Below, in pieces: positions 8,903 to 17,480 of a stretch of 64,000 bases of DNA. Every line of letters starts with the position of its first letter. Position 1 is the stretch's first letter. Below the pieces are notes generated by a model. It saw only the letters and a list, made by a program, of their open reading frames with translations, did not search any database and had not been told where the DNA came from. Origin of the DNA: Acidimicrobiia bacterium (lineage in GTDB: Bacteria > Actinomycetota > Acidimicrobiia > Acidimicrobiales > Aldehydirespiratoraceae); contig JAJEDD010000025.1 of NCBI GenBank assembly GCA_022821685.1, positions 62,001-126,000 on the forward strand. The letters run 5' to 3'. Made by a program: the position numbers and the translations under genes.

Positions 8903-10090
8903 TCAGGCGGTGGTTCGGGTTTGGACTAGGCGGCCTAGGAGGTTTAGGGCGGCTGCCGCGAAGGTCCAGATTGCGGCCATCGCTAGGGCTGTCGATGATG
9001 ATGCTGCGTCGCTGATGGCGCCGAAGGCTGCGGGGCCCACCACCGCTCCGAGGTTGAGGCCCCCGACTGCGAACGAGCTGGCCAGGCCGGGCGCGTGGGG
9101 GTTGAGTCGCACCAGGGCCAGCACCATCAGGCCCGGCCATGACCAGCCCAGGATGATGGCGACTTGGCCGGCCAGCGCGTACAGCCAGGCGATGTCGGCT
9201 GCGGCCATCAGCGCATAGCCGGCCGCGCTGGCCACCAGCAGAGCCACCACCGTGAAGATGTCGCCGGCCCGGCCCCGGTCGGCCATCACTCCCAGCAGGA
9301 TGCGGGCCGCGATCACTCCCGCGCTGGTCGCTGACAGCAGCAGACCGGCCGAGTCCTCCGAGATTCCGGCCGACTCGCTGTTGACCACGAAGAACGCCGC
9401 CGCGCTGAACACCGCGGAGGAAGCCAGGGTGGCCGCCGCGCCGAACGCGAACAGCGGCGCCAGCCGGACGTGGGCGAAGCGGCCTGATGCAGCCTGCTCG
9501 GCAGGGGCCGGGCGAGGCTCCGGCGCCTGCTTCTCGGCCGGGAGCATCACAATTCCAGCCGCCGACAGCACCGCTCCGCCCACGAACGCCCAGCGCCAAC
9601 CCGCGGTGCCGCCCACCAGCGGCACTGTCAGCCCGGCCAGCAGCGGCGCCAGCGGGATGGCCGACATATGCACCGCGAAGGCCAATCCGAGGCGCTGCGT
9701 CGACACATGCTGGGCCACCAGCACCTTGGCCGCGGGCCCAGCCAGGGTCAGGCCCGCGCCGGCCACCGCCATCGAGATCAGGAACGTCGGGAACGACCGG
9801 ACCAGCGCGGCCACCGCCAGATAGCCGGTCACCGTCACCCACATCGACAGCAGCAGGCTGCGGCGCGCACCCATCCGGTCGGACAGCTCGCCCGCGTGTA
9901 TCGACGCCACTCCGGAGATCAGATAGGTGGCGGCCAGCGTCATCCCCAGGCCGGTGTCGCCGATGGCGAACTCGTCCTTGATGTCGCTGCCCAGCGCGCC
10001 GGCCAGGAATCCCGGCATGACGCTGGCGGCAAGACAGGCGATGGAAGCGGCAACAGCCCGAACCGGGACCGCGCCGGGACTCTGGGGCAC
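8903..10090 (-). CDS. MFS transporter
   Basis: 395 residues with 12 predicted hydrophobic helices. The loop 2-3 motif is GELSDRMGARRSLL, the classical MFS D-R-x-G-R-R signature, and the second-half equivalent is GVMADRGRAGD. A hydrophilic Pro/Ala/Glu-rich linker (EKQAPEPRPAPAEQAA) separates the halves, as is usual. The GTG start follows the oxidoreductase stop by 10 bases, so it is probably co-transcribed with it and may handle an aromatic or branched 2-oxoacid or amino acid (inference). The palindrome at 8803-8857 lies downstream. Confidence 0.8.
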   Translation of the reverse strand: MPQSPGAVPVRAVAASIACLAASVMPGFLAGALGSDIKDEFAIGDTGLGMTLAATYLISGVASIHAGELSDRMGARRSLLLSMWVTVTGYLAVAALVRSFPTFLISMAVAGAGLTLAGPAAKVLVAQHVSTQRLGLAFAVHMSAIPLAPLLAGLTVPLVGGTAGWRWAFVGGAVLSAAGIVMLPAEKQAPEPRPAPAEQAASGRFAHVRLAPLFAFGAAATLASSAVFSAAAFFVVNSESAGISEDSAGLLLSATSAGVIAARILLGVMADRGRAGDIFTVVALLVASAAGYALMAAADIAWLYALAGQVAIILGWSWPGLMVLALVRLNPHAPGLASSFAVGGLNLGAVVGPAAFGAISDAASSSTALAMAAIWTFAAAALNLLGRLVQTRTTA

Positions 10091-10100
10091 GGTCGCCGCG

Positions 10101-13100
10101 CTAGCCCGCGGGCTTGCTCGTGAGCGCCACCGGTTGGGCGTCGGGGCTGCGGATGGCCCGCACCTGCTCTCGGAAGCGTTCGACGCCGGCCAACTTCACG
10201 TCCTCGTAGCCGCGGATCACGTCGGGGAGGCCGGCCAGCTTGATCGCTCGCTCGTGACGCTCGGGGGTCAGCTCGTCCAGTTCGGCCTCAATGAGGGTCC
10301 GGTACTCCACGATCAGATCGCGTTCGATGCGGCGGACCTTGGCGTAGCCGAACAGGTCGAGGGGCGTGCCCCTCAGTCGGCGCATGGCCTTCAATGCTGC
10401 TAGGGCCGGGCGCTGGAACGGCCCCAGCGAGATCTTGCGCTTCAGGCCCAGGGTCCGCAGCGCCGGCGGATTCAGCAGGATGCGGTAGCCGGAGAAGTCA
10501 CCCACCGCGTCGCGCATGGCGCCATGTAGGCCCCCGCGAAGGTGCAGCCTTGCCACCTCATATTCGTCCTTGTAGGCGGTCAGCTTGTAGAGGTAGCGGG
10601 CCACCGTCTCGGCCAGATCGGTCTGCTCGCCCATAACCTCGCGCTCGCGGGCCGCCGCCGCGTCCACGAAGTCGACGTACTGCGACGCCAGCGCCCGCGA
10701 CTGGTAGTCCACCAGATCGCCGGCCCGCCGCTGCACCGCCTCGACGAGGGCCGCGCCGCCCGGTCCGGCGCTCGTGGCCAGGCCCGAGCCCTGCACCAGC
10801 GTCTGGGCGATGGCCTTGGCCCGGGCCGGGACCGAGTCCAGGCCGAGACCGGCCGCAGCCGCGACCGTGTCCGACTTGTCCGTGGGAGCCGCACCGGCCA
10901 CCTCGGCCAGGCTTACGGAGAGCGTGCGCGGGTCGGCAAGAGCCTGTCGCGTCGCAGCGGTGTCATTCCCGCTCTTGTTCGCTGCGCTCACGGGCCGCTC
11001 GGGCCACGGCCTCGCCCGTATGGGCCGGCTTCGCTCGCCTACCCGCTCGGCCTCTGGGCCGTCGGCGCCGTCGCGGCCGTACACCCGCCCCCATCGGAAG
11101 GCGGCGAGGTTGGCCTCCGCTGCCACCCCGTTCAACTCGATGGCCCGCTCGATGGCCGCCGACGACACCGGGATCCCGCCGGCCTGGTAGGCGGCCCCAA
11201 GTACGAGCACGTTGGCGGGCATGGCCGTGCCGCAGAGCGCGTCGGCTATCCGGTCGGCATCGAGGCGCACGCCGGCGCCTGGCCGGGTGGCAGCGTCGAT
11301 GGCCGCCAGCATGGTGTCGACTTCGGGATAGGTCTGGTCCACATGGGCCACCATGTCGCCGGTGGGCAGCTTGCTGGTCGACACCACCGCCAGAGTGCGC
11401 TCGGGATCGGCCCGGGTCAGGTTCTTGGGGTCGGCCGCCACCAGCAGGTCCAGCCCCAGATAGCAGTCGGCGTCACCCGCGCCGATCAGGTTGGCCCCAG
11501 AGGCCTGGCCAGCGAAGAAGCGCAGATGCGACACGACCGGCCCGCCCTTCTGGCTGAGCCCGGTCTGGTCGACGCCGACGATGTTGAGGCCGTCGAGCAG
11601 GGCCGCGGTGGCCAGCACCTGGCTGACGGTCACCACCCCGGTGCCGCCCACCCCGGCCATGAACACCGCGTAGCCACCGACGCCGGGCACGGGCCGCGGC
11701 GGCTCCTCGATATCGGCGGGCGGCTGGGTCCGGGCACCGGCCGCAGATGGGGTGCCAAGCGGGGTCCGGGCCGCTCGCTGGTGGGCAGGTCGGGTCTTGA
11801 CCTGGATGAACGACGGGCAGTCGCCCTCGATGCAGGTGTAGTCGAAGTTGCACGAGGACTGGTGTATGCGGGTCTTGGGGCCGAGCTCGGTGTCCACCGG
11901 CTGCACCGACAGGCAGTGGCTCTTGGCCCCGCAGTCGCCGCATCCCTCGCACACCGCCTCGTTGATGAAGATGCGCTTGGTGGGGGTGGGGCGCAGGCCC
12001 CGCTTGCGCTCGCGGCGCTTCTCGGCCGCGCACTGCTGGTCATAGACGAGCACGGTCACGCCGGGCGTGTCCCGCAACAGCAGCTGGGCCTCCTCGAGCC
12101 GGTCGCGGCCCCAGACCTCGGTGCCCGCGGCCGGCGGCGCGCCTCCGCCGTGACGGTCGGGGTCGTCGCTGCACACGATGATGCGGGCCACGCCCTCGGC
12201 GGCCATCGCCTGGGTCAGCTCCGGCACGCCGATGGCTCCGGCCACGTCCTGGCCCCCGGTCATGGCGACCGCGCCGTTGTAGAGGATCTTGTAGGTGATG
12301 TCGACCCCGGCGGCCACCGCGGCCCGCACCGCCAGGCTGGCCGAATGGAAGAACGTGCCGTCGCCGACGTTCTGGAACATGTGCGACCGGTCGGTGAAAG
12401 GCGCCCGGCCGATCCAGGTGGCGCCCTCGCCGCCCATCTGGTGAATGACCTCGGCCCGGTCGTCGATCCACAGGGCCATGGCGTGGCAGCCCACCCCGCC
12501 GGCCGCGAACGAGCCGTCGGGCACCGCGGTGGAGCGGTTGTGGGGGCAGCCGCTGCACCAGTACGGCGTCCGGGCCACCTCGGCTGCGCCCGCCTGGGCG
12601 GCCGCCTCGATGAGCGCGACCCGAGCCTCGACCGCCACCGGCAAGGCGCCCAGCTCGCCGCCGAGCACGCCGGAGCGGAACCGGTTGGCCAACACCGACG
12701 CGATCCGGTCCGCGCTGAGCTCGCCGTCGGCGGGCACCAGCCGCCGTCCGTGCTCGTCGGTCTTGCCCACCACCCGGGGGGCGCCGGGCTGCCCGTAGAG
12801 GATGTCCTTGAGGAGCAGTTCGATGAAGGCCCGTTTCTCGTCCAGCACCAGGATCTCGTCGAGGCCCCGGGCGAAGCGGCGCACGATGCCGGGCTCCATG
12901 GGCCAGACCATGCCCAGTCGCAGCAGGCGGATCCCGAAGCGGCGCAGGTCGTCGTCGTTGAGGCCCAGGTCGCTGAGAGCCTGGCTCAGCTCGGCGAAGG
13001 TGCGGCCCGCGGCCGCGATGCCGAGACGGGCCGCGGCGGTGGCGCCGCTGATCTCGTTGAGGCCGTTGGCGGCGGCGTAGGCCAGCGCCGCGTCGAGGCG

Positions 13101-13871
13101 GCCGTAGGCGATGTCCTTCTCCTGTTCGAGGCTCATCGGCGTCACCAGGCCGGGCCGCTGGGTGTGGTGCCAGGGCCTGCCGTCGATCTCGAGGGTCGGT
13201 TGCACTGGGACGACCCGGTCGGGGGCGACCTCGGCGATGCCGAACCCGTCGGCAATGGTGGTGACCACTTTGAACGCCACCCACAGGCCCGAGTAGCGCG
13301 ATAGCGCGATGCCGTGCAGGCCGAGGTCGATGACCTCCTGGATCGTGCCGGGGTAGAGGATCGGGATCTGGGCGTCGTAGAAGGTGGGCTCCACCTGGGT
13401 GGGCAGCGTCGACGACTTGGCCAGCGGGTCGTCGCCGGCCAGCACCAGCACCCCGCCGTTGGGCGCGGTGCCCTTGAAGTTGCCGTGCTTGAACACGTCG
13501 CCGCAGCGGTCGACGCCGGGACCCTTGCCGTACCACATGCCCACCACGCCGTCGTGGCGGTTCAGCGGCCCGAGCAGCGGCTCCTGGCTGCCCCACACCG
13601 CGGTGGCGGCCAGTTCCTCGTTTACGCCCGGCACCCACACCACTTCGTGGGCGGCCATCAGGTCCATGTTGCGCTCGATAGTGAGGTCGACGGTGCCCAG
13701 CGGCGAGCCCTGGTATCCGGAGATGAAGGTGGCCGTGTTGAGCCCCCGAACTGCGTCCGCCCGATGCTGGTCGAGCGGCAGTCGCACCACCGCCTGCACC
13801 CCAGTCAGCAGCACCCGCCCCCGCACAAGCGTGAACTTCTGATCAAGATCGAAGTCCTCAAACTGCGGCAC
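10101..13871 (-). CDS. Indolepyruvate:ferredoxin oxidoreductase, fused alpha/gamma type
   Basis: 1256 residues: a TPP-dependent 2-oxoacid oxidoreductase that oxidatively decarboxylates aryl or branched pyruvates to acyl-CoA. It starts VPQFEDFDLDQKFTLVRGRVL, typical of the large aerobic fused family. CSGCPHNRST and GGVGCHAMALW belong to the TPP half. A cysteine cluster CEGCGDCGAKSHC near residue 640 is followed by CNFDYTCIEGDCPSF. GVGGTGVVTVSQVLATAA starts the gamma-type domain, and a DUF6537-like region ends the protein. Residues ~937-979 are encoded by dispersed-repeat copy C read antisense and in frame (VSAANKSGNDTAATR), in the linker between the last two domains. GTG 13871 has AGGAG 10 nt upstream, overlapping the previous gene's stop. 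Confidence 0.85.
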   Translation of the reverse strand: MPQFEDFDLDQKFTLVRGRVLLTGVQAVVRLPLDQHRADAVRGLNTATFISGYQGSPLGTVDLTIERNMDLMAAHEVVWVPGVNEELAATAVWGSQEPLLGPLNRHDGVVGMWYGKGPGVDRCGDVFKHGNFKGTAPNGGVLVLAGDDPLAKSSTLPTQVEPTFYDAQIPILYPGTIQEVIDLGLHGIALSRYSGLWVAFKVVTTIADGFGIAEVAPDRVVPVQPTLEIDGRPWHHTQRPGLVTPMSLEQEKDIAYGRLDAALAYAAANGLNEISGATAAARLGIAAAGRTFAELSQALSDLGLNDDDLRRFGIRLLRLGMVWPMEPGIVRRFARGLDEILVLDEKRAFIELLLKDILYGQPGAPRVVGKTDEHGRRLVPADGELSADRIASVLANRFRSGVLGGELGALPVAVEARVALIEAAAQAGAAEVARTPYWCSGCPHNRSTAVPDGSFAAGGVGCHAMALWIDDRAEVIHQMGGEGATWIGRAPFTDRSHMFQNVGDGTFFHSASLAVRAAVAAGVDITYKILYNGAVAMTGGQDVAGAIGVPELTQAMAAEGVARIIVCSDDPDRHGGGAPPAAGTEVWGRDRLEEAQLLLRDTPGVTVLVYDQQCAAEKRRERKRGLRPTPTKRIFINEAVCEGCGDCGAKSHCLSVQPVDTELGPKTRIHQSSCNFDYTCIEGDCPSFIQVKTRPAHQRAARTPLGTPSAAGARTQPPADIEEPPRPVPGVGGYAVFMAGVGGTGVVTVSQVLATAALLDGLNIVGVDQTGLSQKGGPVVSHLRFFAGQASGANLIGAGDADCYLGLDLLVAADPKNLTRADPERTLAVVSTSKLPTGDMVAHVDQTYPEVDTMLAAIDAATRPGAGVRLDADRIADALCGTAMPANVLVLGAAYQAGGIPVSSAAIERAIELNGVAAEANLAAFRWGRVYGRDGADGPEAERVGERSRPIRARPWPERPVSAANKSGNDTAATRQALADPRTLSVSLAEVAGAAPTDKSDTVAAAAGLGLDSVPARAKAIAQTLVQGSGLATSAGPGGAALVEAVQRRAGDLVDYQSRALASQYVDFVDAAAAREREVMGEQTDLAETVARYLYKLTAYKDEYEVARLHLRGGLHGAMRDAVGDFSGYRILLNPPALRTLGLKRKISLGPFQRPALAALKAMRRLRGTPLDLFGYAKVRRIERDLIVEYRTLIEAELDELTPERHERAIKLAGLPDVIRGYEDVKLAGVERFREQVRAIRSPDAQPVALTSKPAG
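10921..11058 (+). repeat. dispersed repeat family, copy C, inside the oxidoreductase gene
   Basis: It carries GTCGCGTCGCAGCGGTGTCA, the core CCGCTCTTGTTCGCTGCGCT, CACGGGCCGCTCGGGCCACG and the tail CTACCCGCTCGGCCTC. It is antisense to the oxidoreductase gene and keeps that frame open, adding about 43 residues. The best-preserved features match the intergenic copies G and I, which share the 'GGGCCGCTCGGGCCACGG' variant. Confidence 0.85.
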
Positions 13872-13884
13872 AGCGTCCGAGCTC

Positions 13885-15369
13885 CTACTCGTAGAGGTAT
13901 TCGAGGTCGGACTCGCGGTGCCCGAATACCTCCAGTAGCTCGACTGCACGCCTCTTGACTTGCCGCGCGCTCAGGTTGATGTCGACGCAGTGCCCGGACG
14001 GAGTCTGCCTGATCCGCGTGCCCCGCACTCGTTGTGGATCTCGCGAGACGTACTGCCATTCACCGGCCCTCAGCGTCTCAACAGCCCGATCGAAGTCGTG
14101 GGGATAACGTCTGTGCACCTCCGCTACGACCGTCGTCAAGATCTCGGCGTGAGTTCGCACGGGGTGACGCTCCCCCCAGAGCCGGACCGCGGCAGGGCGC
14201 GGTGTTGGCTTTCGGCCGGCCAACCTGTCGGACCCGGGTGCCTCGGACGGAATCTGGTCGTACAGGAGCTGTAGGTCGGACTCGCTGTATCCGAATGCTT
14301 CGAGCAACTCGCCCCACCGCTTCTTGTGAATCTTCGCATTGAACTTCCAGGCCACGAAGCAACCCGACGGAGTCTGCCAAGGACTCTTGCCCGCCACCCG
14401 TAGGCGGTCGAGTGACACATACTGCCGTTTCCCGTCGGACACCTTGAGCGGTCCGACCGTTTGCTCGAAGCTGTCGGGGTGCCGCTTGTAGAGTTCCTCC
14501 ACAATTGTCATCAGGATGTCGCTGAACCTTCGGATGGAGTGGCGCTCCCCCCAGAGCACGACGGCCGTCGGACTCGCGGACGGCGGAGGATCTGGCTTTA
14601 CAGGTTCAGTTGTCACATCCGGGGCCGTGGACGTGCGGGCCGTCCTGGGGTGCGGCGGAGGATCTGGCTTTACAGGTTCAGTTGTCACGGGAGTGTGCGG
14701 GATGGGCCGATTCCCCATGACAGCAATGATTTGTTCGCGTGCAGGTCGCAAGCTGAGTCTGTCGTACACCCTCTGGCCTAGGAGTTCGACGAGTTCGTCA
14801 TCGGGCTCGTCAAGCATCTTGGCCCAGATCGCTGGCATCTCCTGTTCTAGTTGAGCAGCCTCCCGCATGGCGTGGCGGACCTGTTGGGCTCGCGATACGG
14901 CCTCGCCGCTCAGCAGCGACTCTCGACCGAGGAACGTCTGGAGATCGCTGCAAACTTGATCGAGTGGATCGCCGGAGGATCCCAGGTCAAGAACGGCAAA
15001 GCGGCGTTCGGGAGGAGGCCCTGACTCTCGAGGCAGATAGAGCCACCACCTGATGCCGTCGCTCAGGGCACAGATGTCGACGCCCTCATGGAAGGCGTAG
15101 CCCAATACCTGCGCGACATGGTCTTGCAGGCGCGCGCCGGGGGCCTTGGCCTCGATGAGTGCCCGGATGCGCCCATGTGCCTTCAGAGCGATGTCGGCCT
15201 TGCCGCCGCCCTTCTTGCCGCCGACGAGATGCTCGAACAGCACCTCTGGGCCACTCGTGTCCCAGGACAGGTCAGCAAGGATCGGTGCCAGAATCTGAAA
15301 CTTCGCAGTCTCCTCGTTGGCTGGAGTCGGGTTCGACCGAATCTTTTCGACGGTTTCACGCAGGGACAT
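13885..15369 (-). CDS. HsdR N-terminal-like nuclease with two tandem C-terminal modules
   Basis: 494 residues. The N-terminal ~200 match the type I restriction R-protein N-terminal nuclease domain: GGGKADIALKAHGRIRALIEAKAPG supplies the PD-(D/E)XK D...ExK residues. No helicase motor follows. A Pro-rich linker with a repeated TTEPVKPDPPP element leads to two copies of an ~85-residue module (about 269-362 and 390-494), each with LWGERH, a helix ending VVEELYKRHP or VVAEVHRRYP, QYVS and a C-terminal '..LLE.FGY/H.ESDL'. A stand-alone modification-dependent or defence nuclease is likely (inference). The ATG lies 7 nt after TAGCCT, suggesting a leaderless transcript. Confidence 0.65.
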   Translation of the reverse strand: MSLRETVEKIRSNPTPANEETAKFQILAPILADLSWDTSGPEVLFEHLVGGKKGGGKADIALKAHGRIRALIEAKAPGARLQDHVAQVLGYAFHEGVDICALSDGIRWWLYLPRESGPPPERRFAVLDLGSSGDPLDQVCSDLQTFLGRESLLSGEAVSRAQQVRHAMREAAQLEQEMPAIWAKMLDEPDDELVELLGQRVYDRLSLRPAREQIIAVMGNRPIPHTPVTTEPVKPDPPPHPRTARTSTAPDVTTEPVKPDPPPSASPTAVVLWGERHSIRRFSDILMTIVEELYKRHPDSFEQTVGPLKVSDGKRQYVSLDRLRVAGKSPWQTPSGCFVAWKFNAKIHKKRWGELLEAFGYSESDLQLLYDQIPSEAPGSDRLAGRKPTPRPAAVRLWGERHPVRTHAEILTTVVAEVHRRYPHDFDRAVETLRAGEWQYVSRDPQRVRGTRIRQTPSGHCVDINLSARQVKRRAVELLEVFGHRESDLEYLYE

Positions 15370-15376
15370 GGTGCTC

Positions 15377-15382
15377 AGGCTA
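15377..15382 (-). promoter_or_regulatory. -10 element (TAGCCT) of the HsdR-like gene
   Basis: On the minus strand TAGCCT ends 7 nt before ATG 15369, with no ribosome-binding site between; a leaderless start is likely. Confidence 0.45.
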
Positions 15383-15550
15383 CTCAGACGGCGTGATCCA
15401 CCTATGGGTCGGGCGGGTACCTATGCCTATAGCATCGGAGCGCTTGAGAAAGAGTGTTGGACCTGCCTCACCCCCTTAACCCCGTCGAGGCCTCGCACCC
15501 GACTAACGGTGTCGTCGCGGGACAGAGCCGGCAGTAGCGCACCCTGTCGG

Positions 15551-15727
15551 TCTCGATGCCGAGGGTAGTGTCCCCCAATTCGGGGGAGATTCAGTGCAGT
15601 TGGTGGGGTTTATTGCTAGAAGAACCTCCGGCATGATCGTCGGTGCGACGCACAGACTGCCGACGCGCAACTGCCCTTCACCTGAGACCCGCCCGCCCGA
15701 CCCGCCGAACCTAAAGAGCCCACCCCG
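15551..15727 (+). ncRNA. Structured 5' leader of the DUF3800 gene (candidate)
   Basis: After a possible -10 (TAGTGT, about 15563) comes a CCCCC-AATTC-GGGGG hairpin. Further on, a hairpin at 15638-15665 has CGTCGG/CCGACG arms enclosing GTGC/GCAC. The ~150 bases before the ATG hold no good Shine-Dalgarno sequence and no convincing ORF. It may be a folded leader or an RNA partner of the DUF3800 protein; evidence is limited to these hairpins. Between 15383 and 15550 I see nothing definite. Confidence 0.3.
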
Positions 15728-16450
15728 ATGCCCACCAACCAGCGCAGCACGCGAATGCTGTACCTCGATGACTCCGGTGCCATCTCGCTCAACCACTCTT
15801 CCGGCGCCGTGGTCATCGGAGGCCTCTCCGTCTCATCAGCCAGAGTCCCCAAGCTGACCCGCCGAGTCTCCGGCGCGAAAGCCCACCACTTCCCCGAACG
15901 CGGCCGGCCCTCCTCCTGGGAGATGAAGTCCACCGCCCTGCTCACACCCAAGGGCTGGAGGAACCGCAGAAACCGCGCACTCGTGCTCGAGGTGATCCGA
16001 ATCTTGGGAGGCCTCGACTGCACCGTCTACACCGCCAGCATCAACAAGGCCAAGATGCACCACTCGATGGCCACCAAGACATCGCTGCCGATGCAGTTGC
16101 ACCGTCTCGTCGAGCATTTCGCGGTCGAGTGCGCGCACCGCAATGAGATCGGCATCGTTGTCATGGACCGCTCCGAGAACAGGCTTGACGCCCACGCGAG
16201 CCACTGCGTCGCGAGCTACGTCACCACCAAGAACCTCCCGCTGCATCCCGTAGTCCACTACGTCGATTCCATGACCTCGGAACCCACCCAGGCCGCCGAC
16301 CTGATCTCAGCGGCCCGACGCCGCACCATCGAGGGCACGCCGGGAATGCATGTCCTCAACACCCAACTGGCGAACCTGCGGGCCCAAGGCCTCGCCACGA
16401 AGCGCACCCACACCAACCGGCCCTGGACCAACCAGATCGTTGTTATCTGA
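15728..16450 (+). CDS. DUF3800 domain protein
   Basis: 240 residues. MLYLDDSGAISLN is the N-terminal hallmark of DUF3800 (YLDESG, here DDSG). IGIVVMDRSEN supplies a second strand with an acidic residue, and PTQAADLISAARRR is the conserved C-terminal 'Q.ADLI...' helix. These acidic positions fit an RNase-H-like nuclease fold (family knowledge; catalysis is unproven). Codon use is more even than in its neighbours. The gene is flanked by a structured leader and followed directly by a terminator-ended RNA candidate. DUF3800 genes elsewhere are repeatedly linked to structured RNAs (the DUF3800-I to -XI motifs), so the pairing here is notable. Confidence 0.8.
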   Translation: MPTNQRSTRMLYLDDSGAISLNHSSGAVVIGGLSVSSARVPKLTRRVSGAKAHHFPERGRPSSWEMKSTALLTPKGWRNRRNRALVLEVIRILGGLDCTVYTASINKAKMHHSMATKTSLPMQLHRLVEHFAVECAHRNEIGIVVMDRSENRLDAHASHCVASYVTTKNLPLHPVVHYVDSMTSEPTQAADLISAARRRTIEGTPGMHVLNTQLANLRAQGLATKRTHTNRPWTNQIVVI

Positions 16451-16590
16451 GAGGGTTTCGTTTGCAACCGCGGTGGCAGGTGGCCTATCATCAAGGCGGC
16501 CTGACGGCTCCGGTTAGTAGGCTTCCGGCTGAACACGACCGTACGCCCCAGGTGTCTGGGACCCCGGAACGCACGGGGTCCCTTTTCTTT
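16451..16590 (+). ncRNA. Candidate structured RNA downstream of the DUF3800 gene
   Basis: 140 bases between the DUF3800 stop and a strong terminator, with no ORF. Stem 1: CAGGTGGCC pairs with GGCGGCCTG around the loop TATCATCAA (one mismatch, one wobble). Stem 2: CCGG TTAGTAGGCTT CCGG. The terminator stem follows. It could be a 3' UTR, but its length, several stems and the DUF3800 neighbour suggest a DUF3800-associated RNA. I have not matched it to a known Rfam model. Confidence 0.4.
16558..16590 (+). terminator. Intrinsic terminator
   Basis: A perfect 9-bp stem, GGGACCCCG (16558-16566) and CGGGGTCCC (16574-16582), with a 7-base loop, followed by TTTTCTTT. It is the clearest rho-independent terminator in the window and ends the DUF3800/RNA unit. 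Confidence 0.85.
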
Positions 16591-16621
16591 GCTCCTGTAG
16601 GAGCATTCGCCACTTTGTGGT

Positions 16622-16984
16622 TCAGCCGATTATTTGGCAGTACTCGGGGGTTATGTCCTCGGTTAGCAGGTCCATCCAGGCGGGGCGCATCTCGATCAGG
16701 CGGGCCACCACGTTGCGGTGGTTCTCCCGGTTGTTCCAGGTGCCTATCAGGTAGAACCGCTCCGGGTCGTCCTCGCTCTGGTACAGCACGCCCTCGTGGA
16801 CGATGCCCGGCGTGGTGTGGACGATGTTCTCGTCGCTGTGGTCCCAGGCCTCGAAGGCATCGATGAAGTCCTGTGCCCGGCCCGGCTTGGCTTGCAGCTT
16901 GTAGTGGAACGCGAACGACCCGGCGGGCAGATCCTTCAGGATCGGGTTGGCGTGTTCGTCGTGATCGTGATGTTTGTCAGCCAT
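16622..16984 (-). CDS. Antibiotic-biosynthesis-monooxygenase (ABM)-like dimeric alpha-beta barrel protein
   Basis: 120 residues. A His/Asp-rich N-terminus (MADKHHDHDEH) precedes an ABM-type ferredoxin-like domain: FAFHYKLQAKPGRAQDFIDAFEAW, then PGIVHEGVLYQSEDDPERFYLIGTWNN and a helix RNVVARLIEM. Family members are small monooxygenases or heme/quinone-modifying proteins, but many have no assigned reaction. Third gene of the operon RidA-HbpS-ABM; it starts 9 bases after the HbpS stop. Confidence 0.6.
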   Translation of the reverse strand: MADKHHDHDEHANPILKDLPAGSFAFHYKLQAKPGRAQDFIDAFEAWDHSDENIVHTTPGIVHEGVLYQSEDDPERFYLIGTWNNRENHRNVVARLIEMRPAWMDLLTEDITPEYCQIIG

Positions 16985-16993
16985 CTGGACTCT

Positions 16994-17428
16994 TCAGGTG
17001 GCGGCGGCGAACGCCTCGGCCGCCGCCTTGGAGCACACCACGTCCTCGGCGTGCTTGGCGCCGGAGATCCCGAGAGCGCCGACGACCGTGCCGCCCGAAG
17101 TGGTCAGGGGTTCTCCGCCCTCCACCGCCAGGATGTGGTGTCGTGCGGTCATGGGCGGGCCGAGCGACTTGTCGGTCTGGAAGTAGTCCGACAGCGTTCC
17201 GGTGTCGCGCTTGAACGTCAGCGCGGCCACCGCCTTGGCGATGGCGTTCTCCAGGGCGATCTCCACCACGCCGTCCATGCGGTGCACCAGCACCAGGTTG
17301 CCGGTGGCGTTCACCACCGCCACGCACACGGCCAGGCCCTCGTCGTCGGCGGTGGACAGAGCCACCCCCGCGGCCAGCTTGGCCCCTTCGAGGGTGAGGG
17401 TCTCGACGTTCATGGTGTTGCTGGTCAC
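16994..17428 (-). CDS. GlcG/HbpS-family (DUF336) heme-binding-like protein
   Basis: 144 residues with the family layout: LTLEGAKLAAGVALSTADDEGLAVCVAVVNATGNLVLVHRMDG, then ALENAIAKAVAALTF and the C-terminal GGEPLTTSGGTVVGALGISGA. HbpS-type proteins bind heme and sense oxidative stress, while GlcG proteins sit with glycolate or diol metabolism, so the exact role is open. No signal peptide is seen, arguing for a cytoplasmic protein. The GTG start has AGGAG 7 nt upstream. It lies 52 bases after ridA. Confidence 0.75.
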   Translation of the reverse strand: MTSNTMNVETLTLEGAKLAAGVALSTADDEGLAVCVAVVNATGNLVLVHRMDGVVEIALENAIAKAVAALTFKRDTGTLSDYFQTDKSLGPPMTARHHILAVEGGEPLTTSGGTVVGALGISGAKHAEDVVCSKAAAEAFAAAT

Positions 17429-17480
17429 GTTTGCTCCTGTAGGTCGGGGATTGGATGGACGATCCGCGCCGGCGCAGCGC

